Shown: positions 27,784-39,176, counted from the stretch's first letter. The stretch is DNA of 64,000 nt from Micromonospora polyrhachis (GCF_014203835.1 NZ_JACHJW010000001.1:2864501-2928500), one strand, 5' to 3'. A program made the numbers and translations. The notes: generated by a model from the letters alone, not told the origin.

Positions 27784-28161
27784 TCAGCGGGCCTTCTTGG
27801 TCGCCCGCTTACGGGGCGGGGTCAGCAGATCGGCGATGGTCGCGATCGCCGACGGCACCAGCCGGTAGTAGGCCCACACACCACGCTTCTCCCGCTCCAG
27901 CAGGCCGGCCTCGGTGAGGATCCGGAGGTGGTGACTGACCGTCGGCTGCGAGAGGCCAAGCGGCGCGGTGAGGTCACACACGCACGCTTCACCCTCGGGT
28001 GCCGACTGGATCAGACTGAGCAGCCGGAGCCGAGCGGGATCGGCGAGGGCCTTGAGAACCCCCGCGAGTCGCTCGGCATCGGCACGTTCGATTGGCTCGC
28101 CGGCAAGCGGCGAGATCTGAGGCATAGTCATTTCAGCCAATGCAGTTCCCACGTATTCCAT
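27784..28161 (-). CDS. ArsR/SmtB-family regulator
   Basis: A 125-residue winged-helix repressor. LAGVLKALADPARLRLLSLI leads to EACVCDLTAPLGLSQPTVSH then HLRILTEAGLLEREKRG, and a basic tail (PPRKRATKKAR). The C-V-C pair at the start of the recognition helix is the metal site of ArsR-type As/Sb or Cd/Pb sensors. A shorter start, MTMPQISP (codon 12), is possible. No arsenic or metal-efflux gene adjoins it, so its targets are elsewhere or it has another inducer. It is followed by a terminator and preceded by pyrE with 57 nt between. Confidence 0.87.
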   Translation of the reverse strand: MEYVGTALAEMTMPQISPLAGEPIERADAERLAGVLKALADPARLRLLSLIQSAPEGEACVCDLTAPLGLSQPTVSHHLRILTEAGLLEREKRGVWAYYRLVPSAIATIADLLTPPRKRATKKAR

Positions 28162-28218
28162 CCTTCCACCAGCAGCATCGACCCGCCTGCATATCAGCAG
28201 ATCCGAATCGGCAAATTT

Positions 28219-28758
28219 TTAGGCCACAAGGCCGAGGTCAGCCAACGTAAAGGCCGCCCGGTATGGCAGTCCGGCCGCTCGCACCGCGTCGCCCGCGCCA
28301 CGATCAACAATAACCGCAACGCCCACGACTTCGGCCCCGGCCTCTCGTAACGCCTCAACCGCGGTCAGCACACTGCCACCCGTTGTCGAGGTGTCTTCCA
28401 CCGCAAGCACCCGACGACCGGCCACATTCGGGCCTTCGATCCGACGCTGCAATCCGTGCGTCTTCTCAGTTTTTCGTACTACGAAGGCGTCCAGCCCGCC
28501 CTGCGCCGCCGCTGCTGCGTGCAGCATGGACACAGCTATCGGATCGGCGCCCAGGGTCAGCCCACCAACCGCGTCGTACTCCCAGTCCGAGGTGAGGTCG
28601 AGGAGCACTCGACCTACCAATGGTGCCGCCGCGTGATGGAGCGTCACTCGACGCAGATCGACGTACCAGTCGGCCTCCCGACCCGAGGACAACACTACCC
28701 GTCCATGGACAACGGCAAGGTCAGTGATGAATTTACGCAGGTCGTCGTGGTCCCCCAT
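28219..28758 (-). CDS. pyrE: Orotate phosphoribosyltransferase
   Basis: A 179-residue PyrE, which makes OMP from orotate and PRPP in pyrimidine synthesis. LSSGREADWYVDLRRVTLH binds orotate; the PRPP loop is RRVLAVEDTSTTGGSVLTAV, with the acidic pair in VLAVEDTSTTGGS (ED rather than DD); FVVRKTEKTHG holds the flexible catalytic loop Lys. ATG 28758 gives the family's usual start (MGDHDDLRKFI); a longer open frame exists upstream but adds no conserved residues. Confidence 0.92.
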   Translation of the reverse strand: MGDHDDLRKFITDLAVVHGRVVLSSGREADWYVDLRRVTLHHAAAPLVGRVLLDLTSDWEYDAVGGLTLGADPIAVSMLHAAAAAQGGLDAFVVRKTEKTHGLQRRIEGPNVAGRRVLAVEDTSTTGGSVLTAVEALREAGAEVVGVAVIVDRGAGDAVRAAGLPYRAAFTLADLGLVA

Positions 28759-28947
28759 GGCGGACAAGGGTACTGCTCGTTCCTGATGACCGAACGGTTG
28801 ACCCGGCTGGATACGTCCGGACGTGATCTCGCGAGCAGCCAAGATGACCTTGAGCAGTTACTCTCCGTATTGGACACGCGATCAAGATCACGTCGGTGCC
28901 AACCCCTCGACGCGGTCCCGGCGTCGTCCTTTCGACGCCCCGGTTGC

Positions 28948-29805
28948 TCAGCCTTCTTCGCGGCCGAGCCGTCCGCGGCCCTTTCGTCCGACCGCCTGCA
29001 ACAGTGCCCTCGGGGTGTGCCGCAGCCCGACGACGGCAAGCTTGTACTTCCAGTCCGGAACACTGACCACTTTGCCTTTTCGCAGGTCACGGAGGGCGTC
29101 CCGGACCACATCGTCGGCCTGCAGCCACATCCACCCCGGCGTCTTGGACATGTTGATGCCGGCCCGGTCGTGGAATTCCGTACGGGTGTAGCCGGGGCAG
29201 AGCGCCATCACCCGTACGCCGAACGGACGCACCGAGTGGGCCGTCGATTCGCTGAAGTTGGTGACCCAGGCCTTGCTCGCCGGGTAGGTTGAGCCAGGCA
29301 TCAGGGCCGCGAAGCCGGCAACGGAAGAGACATTTATCACTGCCCCTCGGCGGCGGTCGGTCATGCCTGGCAGGGCGGCCAGGGTCAGCCGCATGACCGA
29401 GTGGATGTTGAGGCGGAGCAACCGTGCCTCGTCGGCCACGGTCGACCGCAGGAACGACCGGTTGAGGCTGATCCCCGCGTTGTTGACCAGCAGGTCGACC
29501 GGTTGCCGGAGCCGTTCCTCGACCGCCGCACAGCCCTCGTCAGTGGAGAGATCGGCCGACAACACCTCCACCGGTACGCCATACCGGTCGGTCAGCTCGG
29601 CGGCGGATGCGGCGAGACGATGCTCGTCCCGGGCGACCAGGAGCAGGTGGTAGCCCTCGGCGGCGAGTCGCCGGGCGAACGCGGCACCGATCCCGGCGGT
29701 GGCACCCGTGACGACGGCTCGTCGTACACCGGCTGCTGGTACGCCATGGGGGCGGGCGGGATCGGGTCCGGTGGGACGAGGATCAGGTGCTGTGGACACG
29801 GACAC
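28948..29805 (-). CDS. Short-chain dehydrogenase/reductase (SDR)
   Basis: A 285-residue classical SDR. The NAD(P) loop is [18 protein letters not shown] near residues 31-48, followed by [18 protein letters not shown] and the catalytic Y-P-A-S-K. The Arg in [10 protein letters not shown] suggests NADP preference. The SDR subfamily with a [12 protein letters not shown] helix and a [15 protein letters not shown] segment often acts on lipid-like ketones. An N-terminal Pro-rich tail of ~28 residues precedes the Rossmann fold, so a later start is possible. It is alone in its orientation block, with terminators on its upstream side from the neighbouring gene. Confidence 0.9.
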   Translation of the reverse strand: MSVSTAPDPRPTGPDPARPHGVPAAGVRRAVVTGATAGIGAAFARRLAAEGYHLLLVARDEHRLAASAAELTDRYGVPVEVLSADLSTDEGCAAVEERLRQPVDLLVNNAGISLNRSFLRSTVADEARLLRLNIHSVMRLTLAALPGMTDRRRGAVINVSSVAGFAALMPGSTYPASKAWVTNFSESTAHSVRPFGVRVMALCPGYTRTEFHDRAGINMSKTPGWMWLQADDVVRDALRDLRKGKVVSVPDWKYKLAVVGLRHTPRALLQAVGRKGRGRLGREEG

Positions 29806-29838
29806 TCCTCAGATCGATGGCGGTGGCACCAAACGAAA

Positions 29839-29885
29839 GGATCCCCCCGGTCGGCTCCGCAAAGGGAACCTACTCGGGGGGATCC
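29839..29885 (-). terminator. Hairpin after the 29911 gene
   Basis: GGATCCCCCC (29839-29848) pairs perfectly with 29876-29885; a second short stem (ACGGGG 29888-29893 with 29903-29908) abuts the stop codon. It lies just 3' of the Pro-tailed membrane protein gene and also within the SDR promoter region. Confidence 0.6.
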
Positions 29886-29910
29886 GTACGGGGTACCTAC
29901 TTCCCCGTGA

Positions 29911-30696
29911 TCAGCTCGCCGGCGGCGCCGGCGGGTACGGCGGGTTACCCGGGCCGGGCGGGCTGCTCGGCGGGTTACCCGGGTAGGGCGGGCTGCTCGG
30001 CGGGTAGGACGGATCAACCGGCCCCGACGGACCGCTCGCCGGACCGCTCGCCGGGTACTGCGGGTACGACTGGGGATAGCCGGGGTAGGTCCCGCCCGGC
30101 AGCGGCGGCTCCCAGCCGGGCACGTCCGGCTTGCGGAAGAACTCGTTGGCCGCCGGCAGGGCCAGCAGGATCAACGCCACCAGCAGTGCGATCAGCGTGA
30201 TCACGGTAATCGTCAGCGTGAGCGGGTTGTACCAACCGGGCAGCCCCTCGTCCACCATCCGCTGGATCTCGGCCGGGTCAGGCCCGGTGGTGGTGCCTCC
30301 CGTGTTCGTGGTCAGCGCGTCGCTGGCTGCCGTCCCCAGCAGCCCGAATCCGGAACAGCAGGCGAAGATGCCGCCGAGGACCCAGGTCACGATGCGGGAC
30401 GGGTTCTTACCCTTGCTGTTGAAGATGGCCAGCACCACCAGCCCGATGGCGACCAGCAGGCCGAAGATGGCCCCGCCAATCACGCCGATGGTGGCGGCGG
30501 TGGCCCCCACATCCGCCATGTCGGTGCCGGCGTACGCCTCTTCGTAGATATCCGTGAGGGTGCCCAGCACCGCCAACGCCATGATGAGCCCGAGCACCTG
30601 CAACCCGGCGACCAGGTACAGCAGGTAGCTAGAGATGGTGACGACGCCCGGACGTTGCCTCGCCGTCGGCGCGGCCGGGTTCATCGATTCCGACAC
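29911..30696 (-). CDS. Membrane protein with Pro/Gly/Tyr-rich tail
   Basis: About 261 residues starting at GTG 30696 behind GGGAGGGG. Four TM helices are seen: SSYLLYLVAGLQVLGLIMAL, GGAIFGLLVAIGLVVLAIFN, a glycine/cysteine-rich WVLGGIFACCSGFGLLG, and LTLTITVITLIALLVALILL. A ~60-residue Pro-rich C-terminus (repeats of SYPPSSPPYPGNPP) follows. The short LPAANEFF after the last helix is shared with a related gene at 35380-36339 (ISPANRFF), so they are architectural siblings. The function is unknown; such proteins are common in Micromonosporaceae. Confidence 0.75.
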   Translation of the reverse strand: MSESMNPAAPTARQRPGVVTISSYLLYLVAGLQVLGLIMALAVLGTLTDIYEEAYAGTDMADVGATAATIGVIGGAIFGLLVAIGLVVLAIFNSKGKNPSRIVTWVLGGIFACCSGFGLLGTAASDALTTNTGGTTTGPDPAEIQRMVDEGLPGWYNPLTLTITVITLIALLVALILLALPAANEFFRKPDVPGWEPPLPGGTYPGYPQSYPQYPASGPASGPSGPVDPSYPPSSPPYPGNPPSSPPGPGNPPYPPAPPAS

Positions 30697-30834
30697 AGTG
30701 CTCCCCTCCCACGACCATCCATCGACGGACCGCGTCCACACCATTCGTCTTAAGAGTTTGGTTAATCACCGTACCGGTACCTGGCCAACCTGCTAGGTCA
30801 ACCAGCTCGGCTGTTGTCGGATCGACACCCTGGG

Positions 30835-32415
30835 TCAGTAGCTGCGCCACTCGGCTCGGGCGTACTCCAGCACCCGGGGATGCAACAGGGTCGAGGGCGG
30901 TACGTCGACTCGGGCTCGGTCCGGCGGGAAATGCCCGGCTAGCCGGAGCGTGCCGGCGTCGAGGTAGCGCAACGGTGGCGCGTCAGCGGGCAGTTCGAGC
31001 ACCGGAGGGGTCGAACCGGCGGCGGCGAGCAGGAAACCCCAGTCACCGAAGGATGGCACGTCCACGTGGTAGGGCACGGTGGCGAAGCCGGCCTCCCGGA
31101 TCGACGCGTCGATGCACCAGAACGAGCGGGGAGCGAAGTACGGCGAGCCGGACTGGACCACCATCCGCGCCCCGGGGGCCAGCACCGCCCGGACCAGCGC
31201 GTAGAACTCCACCGAGTAGAGCTTGGCGGTGGCCGTCTCGTCCGGGTCCGGCAGGTCCACGATGACAGTGTCGAAACGTTCACGCACCTCCCGCAGCCAG
31301 CCGAAGGCGTCGGTGTGCACCAGGCGGACCCGGGGATCGTCGAACGCCCCTCGGTTGAGGTCGCGCAGTTGCGGCTCGCGCCGGGCCAGCGCCACCACCG
31401 CCGGATCCAGCTCGACCACGGTCACCGAGGAGACGTCCGGATAGCGCAGCACCTCGCGTACGGCCAGCCCGTCGCCGCCGCCGAGCACCAGCACCGAGCC
31501 GCGCGTCCCGCGTAGCGCCGGGTGCACCAGCGCCTCGTGGTAGCGGTATTCGTCGACCGAGCTGAACTGAAGATCGCCGTTGAGGTAAAGCCGCAGGTCG
31601 GTGACGCCCTGGGAGACGATCGGCACCGACCTGGTCAGCACGATGTCCTGGTAACGGCTGCGCTCGGCGTGCACCACCGGGTCGCGGTAGAGCTGCTGGC
31701 GCGCGGTCACCTCGAAGTCGTCCGCCACCACGTAGGCGTACCCGAGGCAGAGCCCGACCACGACGGAGCCGGCGGCGAGGGCCGCCCGTGCCCGACGGCT
31801 CACGTCGCGACGGAAGACGGTGAAGACCAATACGACCCCGGCCAGCGCGTTGACCGCACCGACGACCAGCGCGCCGCGAAGCTGGCCGAAGACCGGCATG
31901 AGCAGGAACGGGAAGGCCAGGCCACCGAGGAGCGCGCCCACGTAGTCGGCGGCGAAGAGGTCCGCCACCGCGCTGCCGGCGGACTGCTCACGGATCTTCT
32001 GCAACAGCACCATCAGCAGCGGGATCTCCGCGCCGATCAGCAGGCCGAGGATGAACGCGGTCGCCACCAGGGCGGGCGCGTAGAGGTCGAGCCAGGCGAA
32101 GGCGGCGTAGAGACCGAGTACGGAGAGCCCGCCGAGCAGCGCGAGGACGAGTTCCACCGCCGCGAACGCGCTGGCCGCCCAGGGCTGCAACGGTTTGGCG
32201 GCCAACGCACCGATGCCCATCGCGAAGACCATCACGCCGAGCACGATGGAGGCCTGACCGACGGTGTCGCCGATCAGGTAACTGCCGAGCGCGACCAGGG
32301 CCAGTTCGTAGACCAGGCCGCAGGCGGCACAGACGAAGACCGCGAGGAGTACCGAGGCCCGGGCCAGCCGCCAGCGCGGGACGGCCCGGGGTTCGGGGGG
32401 AGCGGTGGCGGTCAT
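30835..32415 (-). CDS. Membrane-anchored spermidine synthase-like protein
   Basis: 526 residues: about seven TM helices (residues 15-220) fused to a polyamine aminopropyltransferase domain. The catalytic part has SRYQDIVLTRS, RLYLNGDLQFSSVDEYRYHE then ALVHPAL, the nucleotide loop VLVLGGGDGLAVREVL, VVELDP, HTDAFGWL, and VDLPDPDETATAKLYS, all intact. It should transfer a propylamine-like group from a decarboxylated SAM donor to an amine, or a related acceptor. Its ATG overlaps the upstream stop (ATGA), making it the last gene of the DUF4178-DUF2617-DUF4247-DUF350 run. The true substrate is unknown. Confidence 0.88.
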   Translation of the reverse strand: MTATAPPEPRAVPRWRLARASVLLAVFVCAACGLVYELALVALGSYLIGDTVGQASIVLGVMVFAMGIGALAAKPLQPWAASAFAAVELVLALLGGLSVLGLYAAFAWLDLYAPALVATAFILGLLIGAEIPLLMVLLQKIREQSAGSAVADLFAADYVGALLGGLAFPFLLMPVFGQLRGALVVGAVNALAGVVLVFTVFRRDVSRRARAALAAGSVVVGLCLGYAYVVADDFEVTARQQLYRDPVVHAERSRYQDIVLTRSVPIVSQGVTDLRLYLNGDLQFSSVDEYRYHEALVHPALRGTRGSVLVLGGGDGLAVREVLRYPDVSSVTVVELDPAVVALARREPQLRDLNRGAFDDPRVRLVHTDAFGWLREVRERFDTVIVDLPDPDETATAKLYSVEFYALVRAVLAPGARMVVQSGSPYFAPRSFWCIDASIREAGFATVPYHVDVPSFGDWGFLLAAAGSTPPVLELPADAPPLRYLDAGTLRLAGHFPPDRARVDVPPSTLLHPRVLEYARAEWRSY

Positions 32416-33221
32416 GACTGCCGCTTGTCCTGGGTACGGGGGCGGGTGCCCCGCTTACCGACGGCACCGACGTACGGGCGGTTTCCGTGCCGGCTGCGCT
32501 GGACCAACCCGATGGTGACCAGCAGGGCGCTGACCAGCAGGAAGGCCACCGCGCCGAGCAGGTACGGCCAGCGGTCCCGCAGGAAGTCGCTGCCCGCGTC
32601 CGGCAGGGGAGTCGGTGCTGACGACGCACCCGTCCCGTCCGGGGCGGCCGTGGCCAGCGGGACCGGCGGTGCCAGTCCCTGCTCCGCCGCCAGTAGCGGC
32701 AGGAAGACCGCGGCGCGGGCGGTCGCCCAGCCCGGGTCGTCGATGAACACGTCGTCGTCGAGGCCGAGCCGCTGCAACCCGGTCGGGAAGCCGCTGATCG
32801 AGAGGTCGTCCGAGCCGTCCACCCAGATCGAGGCGTAGTCGTTGGACTCGCTGCTCTCCGAGGTGTAGGTCACGGTCGCCCGGACCCTGATCCACCGGGG
32901 GCAGCGGGCCGGGTCCTCGTCGACCGGCACGTTGTCGCCGAGGTTGGAGCCGACACTGATCGCGTCGCTGCTGTAGCCCTCGACGAGCCGCCAGCCGTAG
33001 CAGATGTTCTGTGCCTTGCTGGCCCGTTCCAGGATCGCGACCGTGTCGGCGCGTTCGGTGGCGGTCGGCGGGGGCACGTTCAGGTCGTCGTCCCCGCTCT
33101 GTGCGACCAGTACGACGACGGCGACAATGACCGCGGTGACGACGAGCCCCCAGGCGACGCCCTTGCCGCTTCCTGTCTTGGCCGGCGGTGCGGGCTTCGC
33201 CGGTCGCTTCTTCGCCGCCAT
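32412..33221 (-). CDS. Two-TM membrane protein of the SpeE/DUF350 operon
   Basis: 269 residues. An Ala/Lys/Pro-rich cytoplasmic start (MAAKKRPAKPAPPAKTG) precedes TM1 (VAWGLVVTAVIVAVVVLVA), a ~170-residue extracytoplasmic domain with two Cys (NICYGW and ARCPRW, probable disulfide), TM2 (YLLGAVAFLLVSALLVTIGL), and a basic tail. ATG 33221 overlaps the DUF350 stop by 1 nt and its own stop overlaps speE by 4 nt. The family is not recognised by name. Its fixed place between DUF350 and SpeE-like genes implies a part in the same membrane complex or pathway. Confidence 0.78.
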   Translation of the reverse strand: MAAKKRPAKPAPPAKTGSGKGVAWGLVVTAVIVAVVVLVAQSGDDDLNVPPPTATERADTVAILERASKAQNICYGWRLVEGYSSDAISVGSNLGDNVPVDEDPARCPRWIRVRATVTYTSESSESNDYASIWVDGSDDLSISGFPTGLQRLGLDDDVFIDDPGWATARAAVFLPLLAAEQGLAPPVPLATAAPDGTGASSAPTPLPDAGSDFLRDRWPYLLGAVAFLLVSALLVTIGLVQRSRHGNRPYVGAVGKRGTRPRTQDKRQS

Positions 33222-33640
33222 CAACTAATTGCCGCGGCGACGACCGCACCGGCGGCGAGGTGGATGACCGCGGAGACCCAGACCGCGGGGTGCGGCTCCG
33301 GGTCGACCAGGATCTCGCCGAGCCGGCCGGGGGTGGCCAGGTCGAGCAGGAGGAAGGCGGCGGCCATGATGAGCAGGCCGAGGATGCCGTACGCGGCGCA
33401 GCCGATGATCCCGGTGACGAAGTTGTCCTCGCTGCCGACGATGGCGGCGACCACGATGGTGCCGACGCCGAGCAGGTTGGAGGCGAGCAACAAAGCGGCG
33501 TTGCGGTTCCGGTCGACCCAGATCAGTTCGTGTAGCCGGCCGGGGGTGGCGACGTCCACCAGGACGTAGCCGATCCCCATCAGTACGATGCCGACCACGC
33601 CGTAGGCGAGGGTCACCAGCAGGTCGGTGGCGAGGGTCAT
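33221..33640 (-). CDS. DUF350 membrane protein
   Basis: 139 residues with four TM helices arranged as two DUF350 units: LVTLAYGVVGIVLMGIGYVL with VDVATPGRL, and GIIGCAAYGILGLLIMAAAF with LDLATPGRL. The repeated (V/L)D(V/L)ATPGRL phrase after the first helix of each unit is the clearest sign of internal duplication. ATG 33640 follows GGGAG at 9 nt. DUF350 (E. coli YjfL) recurs with DUF4178, PspA or polyamine-ligase-like genes in many bacteria; its function is unknown. Confidence 0.85.
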   Translation of the reverse strand: MTLATDLLVTLAYGVVGIVLMGIGYVLVDVATPGRLHELIWVDRNRNAALLLASNLLGVGTIVVAAIVGSEDNFVTGIIGCAAYGILGLLIMAAAFLLLDLATPGRLGEILVDPEPHPAVWVSAVIHLAAGAVVAAAIS

Positions 33641-33695
33641 CAAGGTGGGCTCCCGAGGGGTGAGGGGTGAGGGCTACCGGGCCGCCGGCCCGGGA

Positions 33696-34124
33696 CTACT
33701 TGCCAGCGCCGGGGCCGCCGCCACGGACGGTGTTCCCCCGCCCCCAGGCCCAGGAGTTGCCGACGGTGCTGTGGTAGCGCGGATAGGCGGTGGTCATCTT
33801 CTCCAGCAGGATCAGCGAGCCACCAACGGCGACGGGGACGATCACCACCGAGTCGTCGTCGTAGCGCAGGTAGACGCCGCTGCCGTCGACGTACTGGTCG
33901 GCCGGTTTCCAGGCCTTGGTGATCTCGTCGGAGACCGCGCTCGGGGACTTCCGCGAGGTGTAGGCAATGGCCTGCCTACCGATGTCCTGGCTGGCCGCCC
34001 GGGTGTACTTGTCCTTCACGAAGCCACGCGGCGAGAAGCTGCCGGAGAACACGGCGAAGCCGGCCACCAGCACCCCGATCAGCGTGAACGCCGCTCCCAC
34101 GATGAACCATCTGCGGTACTTCAT
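33696..34124 (-). CDS. DUF4247 family protein
   Basis: 142 residues with one N-terminal TM/signal anchor (WFIVGAAFTLIGVLVAGFAV) and an extracytoplasmic DUF4247 domain: FVKDKYTRA, AYTSRKSPSAVSDEITKAWKP, LRYDDDSVVIVPVAVGGSLI and a Gly-rich C-terminus. The small hydrophilic domain has no known activity. Its ATG overlaps the DUF2617 stop by 4 nt (ATGA), and DUF350 follows after 55 nt. Confidence 0.85.
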   Translation of the reverse strand: MKYRRWFIVGAAFTLIGVLVAGFAVFSGSFSPRGFVKDKYTRAASQDIGRQAIAYTSRKSPSAVSDEITKAWKPADQYVDGSGVYLRYDDDSVVIVPVAVGGSLILLEKMTTAYPRYHSTVGNSWAWGRGNTVRGGGPGAGK

Positions 34125-34639
34125 CGCATCCTCACCGTCGTTTCGGTCTCGACGAGTTCTCCGGTCTGTGGATAGGCGTGCCAGGTGTGCCAGCCGATGT
34201 CGCCCGAGGCATCGGCCCTGGCCCGCAGTGCGGTGATCGAGTCCGGGCCGCCGGGGAAGACCCCGACCAGCGCGTACGGATCATCGGCGAGTTCCTGGCG
34301 CAGGGTGGCGGTCCGGCGGACCAGCTCCTCGGGGGCCAGGTGCAGCACCCGGGCGGTGAACCGGTAGCCGCTCTCCTCGTCGGCCACGGCGGCGGGTAGT
34401 TCGGGGTGCCGGCCGGGCAGGCAGGCGACCGTCTCGATGAACTCGGCGTCCGCCGCTTCCAGCACCACCTGGTGCGACGCGCCGAGCAACCGCAGCCGCA
34501 GTCGTACGCCGTCCGGCTGCGCCGCCGTGGGCAGGTCGAGGTCGAGCACGTACAGGGCGGGCCGCTCGGCCGATTCGAGGGCGAAGCTCAGGTCGGCGGC
34601 GGAGGTGTCGGCGTACGGTGCGTCGAGGGTGACGAGCAC
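34121..34639 (-). CDS. DUF2617 family protein
   Basis: 172 residues starting at GTG 34639, two nt after the DUF4178 stop. It has a beta-rich N-terminus (LVTLDAPYADTSAADLSFAL), a HQVVLEAADAEFIETVACLP turn, FTARVLHLAPEELVRR and LRQELADDPYALVGVFPGGP, all typical of DUF2617. The family is soluble, actinobacterial and uncharacterised. It lacks a signal or membrane segment, so it is likely a cytosolic member of an otherwise membrane-bound set. Confidence 0.85.
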   Translation of the reverse strand: MLVTLDAPYADTSAADLSFALESAERPALYVLDLDLPTAAQPDGVRLRLRLLGASHQVVLEAADAEFIETVACLPGRHPELPAAVADEESGYRFTARVLHLAPEELVRRTATLRQELADDPYALVGVFPGGPDSITALRARADASGDIGWHTWHAYPQTGELVETETTVRMR

Positions 34640-34641
34640 GG

Positions 34642-35298
34642 TCAGCCGACCTTGTCCGCTGGCCCGGCCTGCGGATAGATCTGCACCTCGGCCCGGTGCA
34701 GCCGCTCGCCTCGGGCCACCTCCCACTTGCCGCTGTCGCCGTACGACTCGAAGGAGAGTCGCGCCGGACCGGCGGCGTAGTCGTGGTAGGCCACCGTGCC
34801 GGTCGGGTTGAGGCCGGTGGTGCCGGTGGCGGTGTAGCGGGCCCGACCGGACTCCTTGCTGGTGAAGCGCCGCCCGTCGAAGTCGATGGTCGGCGCACCG
34901 GGGGTGACGGTCGCAACCGGTTCGGCGGTCCAGAGCACCAGCTCCAGGTCCGGATCCTCCTCGACGGAGAGCCAGACCTTGTCGCCACTCACGGTGTCCA
35001 GCAGGTGCTCGGTCCAGCCCCAGTCGCCCTCGGTGAAGCGCAACGTGCCGCGTACGCCGTACGAGGTGTGCCGGATCTCCACGATGTCACCCGGCTGAAG
35101 TCGTCGGGGGTCACCTCGCAACGCGTCGGCGTCGTCGTCCGCGCTGCGGAATGGGTCGGTTCGCGGTGGTGTGCTCGCCTTGGTAGCTGTTTCCGCCTTC
35201 TTCCGGGCGGCCCGGACCGCGATCACGGCCACCACCACCCCGGCGACCGCGACCAGACAACTCACCGTGACCAGCAGGTACGCTAGCGTGCCGTTCAT
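34642..35298 (-). CDS. DUF4178 protein with N-terminal membrane anchor
   Basis: 218 residues: one TM helix (LAYLLVTVSCLVAVAGVVVA), a Lys/Ala-rich link, then a DUF4178 domain (LQPGDIVEIRHTSYGVRGTL, TEGDWGWTEHLLDTVSGDKV, WLSVEEDPDLELVLW, FDGRRFTSKESGRARYTATG, then FESYGDSGKWEVARGERL). ATG 35298 follows GGAGAGG; the TTG codon six earlier is less likely. DUF4178 (E. coli YjfK) is functionally unknown, but occurs beside DUF350 and polyamine-synthesis-like enzymes. As first gene it probably carries the operon promoter. Confidence 0.85.
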   Translation of the reverse strand: MNGTLAYLLVTVSCLVAVAGVVVAVIAVRAARKKAETATKASTPPRTDPFRSADDDADALRGDPRRLQPGDIVEIRHTSYGVRGTLRFTEGDWGWTEHLLDTVSGDKVWLSVEEDPDLELVLWTAEPVATVTPGAPTIDFDGRRFTSKESGRARYTATGTTGLNPTGTVAYHDYAAGPARLSFESYGDSGKWEVARGERLHRAEVQIYPQAGPADKVG

Positions 35299-35379
35299 CC
35301 AGCCCGTCCTCTCCAACCCGATCGGCCGGTGACGGTAACAAACCCATGCACGGCCGCTACCTGCACCGGGTCCGGCTGG

Positions 35380-36339
35380 TCAACTGCCGGACGCCTCCGG
35401 CTGCTCGACCGAGCCCGGCTGACCCGGTTGGCCCGGAAGATCCGGTTGGCCCGGAAGATCCGGCTGGTCTGGTTGGCCCGGAAGATCCGGTTGGCCCGGA
35501 AGATCCGGCTGGTCTGGTTGACCCGGTTGACCCGGCTGGTCTGGTTGGCCCTCGAAGCCAGCCGGACCGACGGATTCAGGCGGGCCGGATTCAGGCGGGC
35601 CGGCGAGGTGCGTACCCGGTACCACCGGTGGCGGGTACGGATAGAGATAGACATAGCCGTACGGCTGGCCGGGTATCGGCTGCCCCCAGGCGGGCCAAGT
35701 CGCTCGGGGCGGGACGAAGAAACGGTTGGCCGGCGATATCGCGAGCAGCACCACAATCGCCACAACCAGGGCGAAAAGCAGAGAGCCGGCGACACTGCCG
35801 ATGGGGAACAGCAGGTCGAAGCTCTCGTACTCCAGCGTGTCGTAGAACGCGTCCTCCTTCACGAACGGATCGGGCTCATCGGTCGACGATGGGGAAGGAC
35901 CGCCCGACCAGTCCGCTGCCGGTTTCTCGACCGTCGTCGACGTCAGGAGGAACAGCGGAATGGAGAGCAGGCCACACCCGAACGGGCCGGCACCGAACAG
36001 CAACGTCAGTCCGGCCGTGACGAAGGTGCAGATCCGCGCCGCGTTGCTGCCCCGACGCAACGGCACGAGACAGGCCGCCAGAAACACGGCGGCGAGCACG
36101 GCGGGCACCACCCCGGGGAGGGTGCCGATGATGTTGCTCTCGCGTTCCATCGACACCAGGTCCGGGTGGGCACCGCTGATCCGGGCCGCCCGGTCGATGG
36201 CGGCGTCGTACCGGACCGCTGAGGCCACCGTCGTACCGGCGACGACCAGCAACATCCCGATGGCCGCGAGTTGCAGGTGACCGGCGACGGTGACGACGGC
36301 CGGCCGGGGTGGTCGCGGTGCCGTGGAACGAGTGTCCAT
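35380..36339 (-). CDS. Membrane protein with (D)LPGQP repeat tail
   Basis: 319 residues. TM helices are near 20-40, 70-90, 100-125 and 175-200 (for example [20 protein letters not shown] and [20 protein letters not shown]), followed by [10 protein letters not shown] and a Tyr/Pro segment. The last ~65 residues are a tandem tail of GQPDLP and GQPDQP units, coded by 35413-35545 repeats. The layout matches the 29911-30696 protein, suggesting a lineage-specific paralog family. No enzymatic motif is visible. ATG 36339 is the first plausible start. Confidence 0.75.
   Translation of the reverse strand: MDTRSTAPRPPRPAVVTVAGHLQLAAIGMLLVVAGTTVASAVRYDAAIDRAARISGAHPDLVSMERESNIIGTLPGVVPAVLAAVFLAACLVPLRRGSNAARICTFVTAGLTLLFGAGPFGCGLLSIPLFLLTSTTVEKPAADWSGGPSPSSTDEPDPFVKEDAFYDTLEYESFDLLFPIGSVAGSLLFALVVAIVVLLAISPANRFFVPPRATWPAWGQPIPGQPYGYVYLYPYPPPVVPGTHLAGPPESGPPESVGPAGFEGQPDQPGQPGQPDQPDLPGQPDLPGQPDQPDLPGQPDLPGQPGQPGSVEQPEASGS
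35413..35545. repeat. Tandem repeats coding GQP(D/G)(L/Q)P
   Basis: Units of about 18 bp (GGTTGGCCCGGAAGATCC and variants with GGCTGGTCTGG) recur in imperfect tandem. In-frame on the minus strand they give the Pro/Gln-rich tail of the adjoining membrane protein. Confidence 0.88.
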
Positions 36340-36501
36340 GGTGGATCACGCTACCGACCGGGTCGGGCCGCAGATATGAGCCGATCCGTGGATACCCATT
36401 GACTGACCGGCATGCCCCGGTCCCGAACCGGGACCGGGGCACACCGAGCCCTTCGCCGTTCCGGCCCGTACCGGCATCCTGGCGGTGGAGCCGGGTCTTT
36501 C

Positions 36502-39093
<2,592 letters not shown>

Positions 39094-39137
39094 GGGCTCC
39101 CCTGATCGGCGTGTCCACTGATGACGACACAACCAGA

Positions 39138-39158
39138 CTTGAGTCTATTCCGCTCAAC
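39138..39158 (-). promoter_or_regulatory. HAIR operator of clpB
   Basis: CTTGAGT-N7-GCTCAAC (39138-39158) matches the HspR-associated inverted repeat CTTGAGT-N7-ACTCAAG at 12 of 14 arm positions. On the coding strand it overlaps a -35-like TTGAGC. Confidence 0.85.
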
Positions 39159-39176
39159 TCTGCGATGTGACCCCCA

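Noticed and set aside
31522-32838. Long antisense frame over the SpeE-like gene
   Set aside because: Same third-position effect; product is Arg/His/Glu-rich without motifs.
35413-35545. Short regular repeats that might suggest a CRISPR array
   Set aside because: Units are contiguous, without spacers, and code in frame for a Pro/Gln tail.
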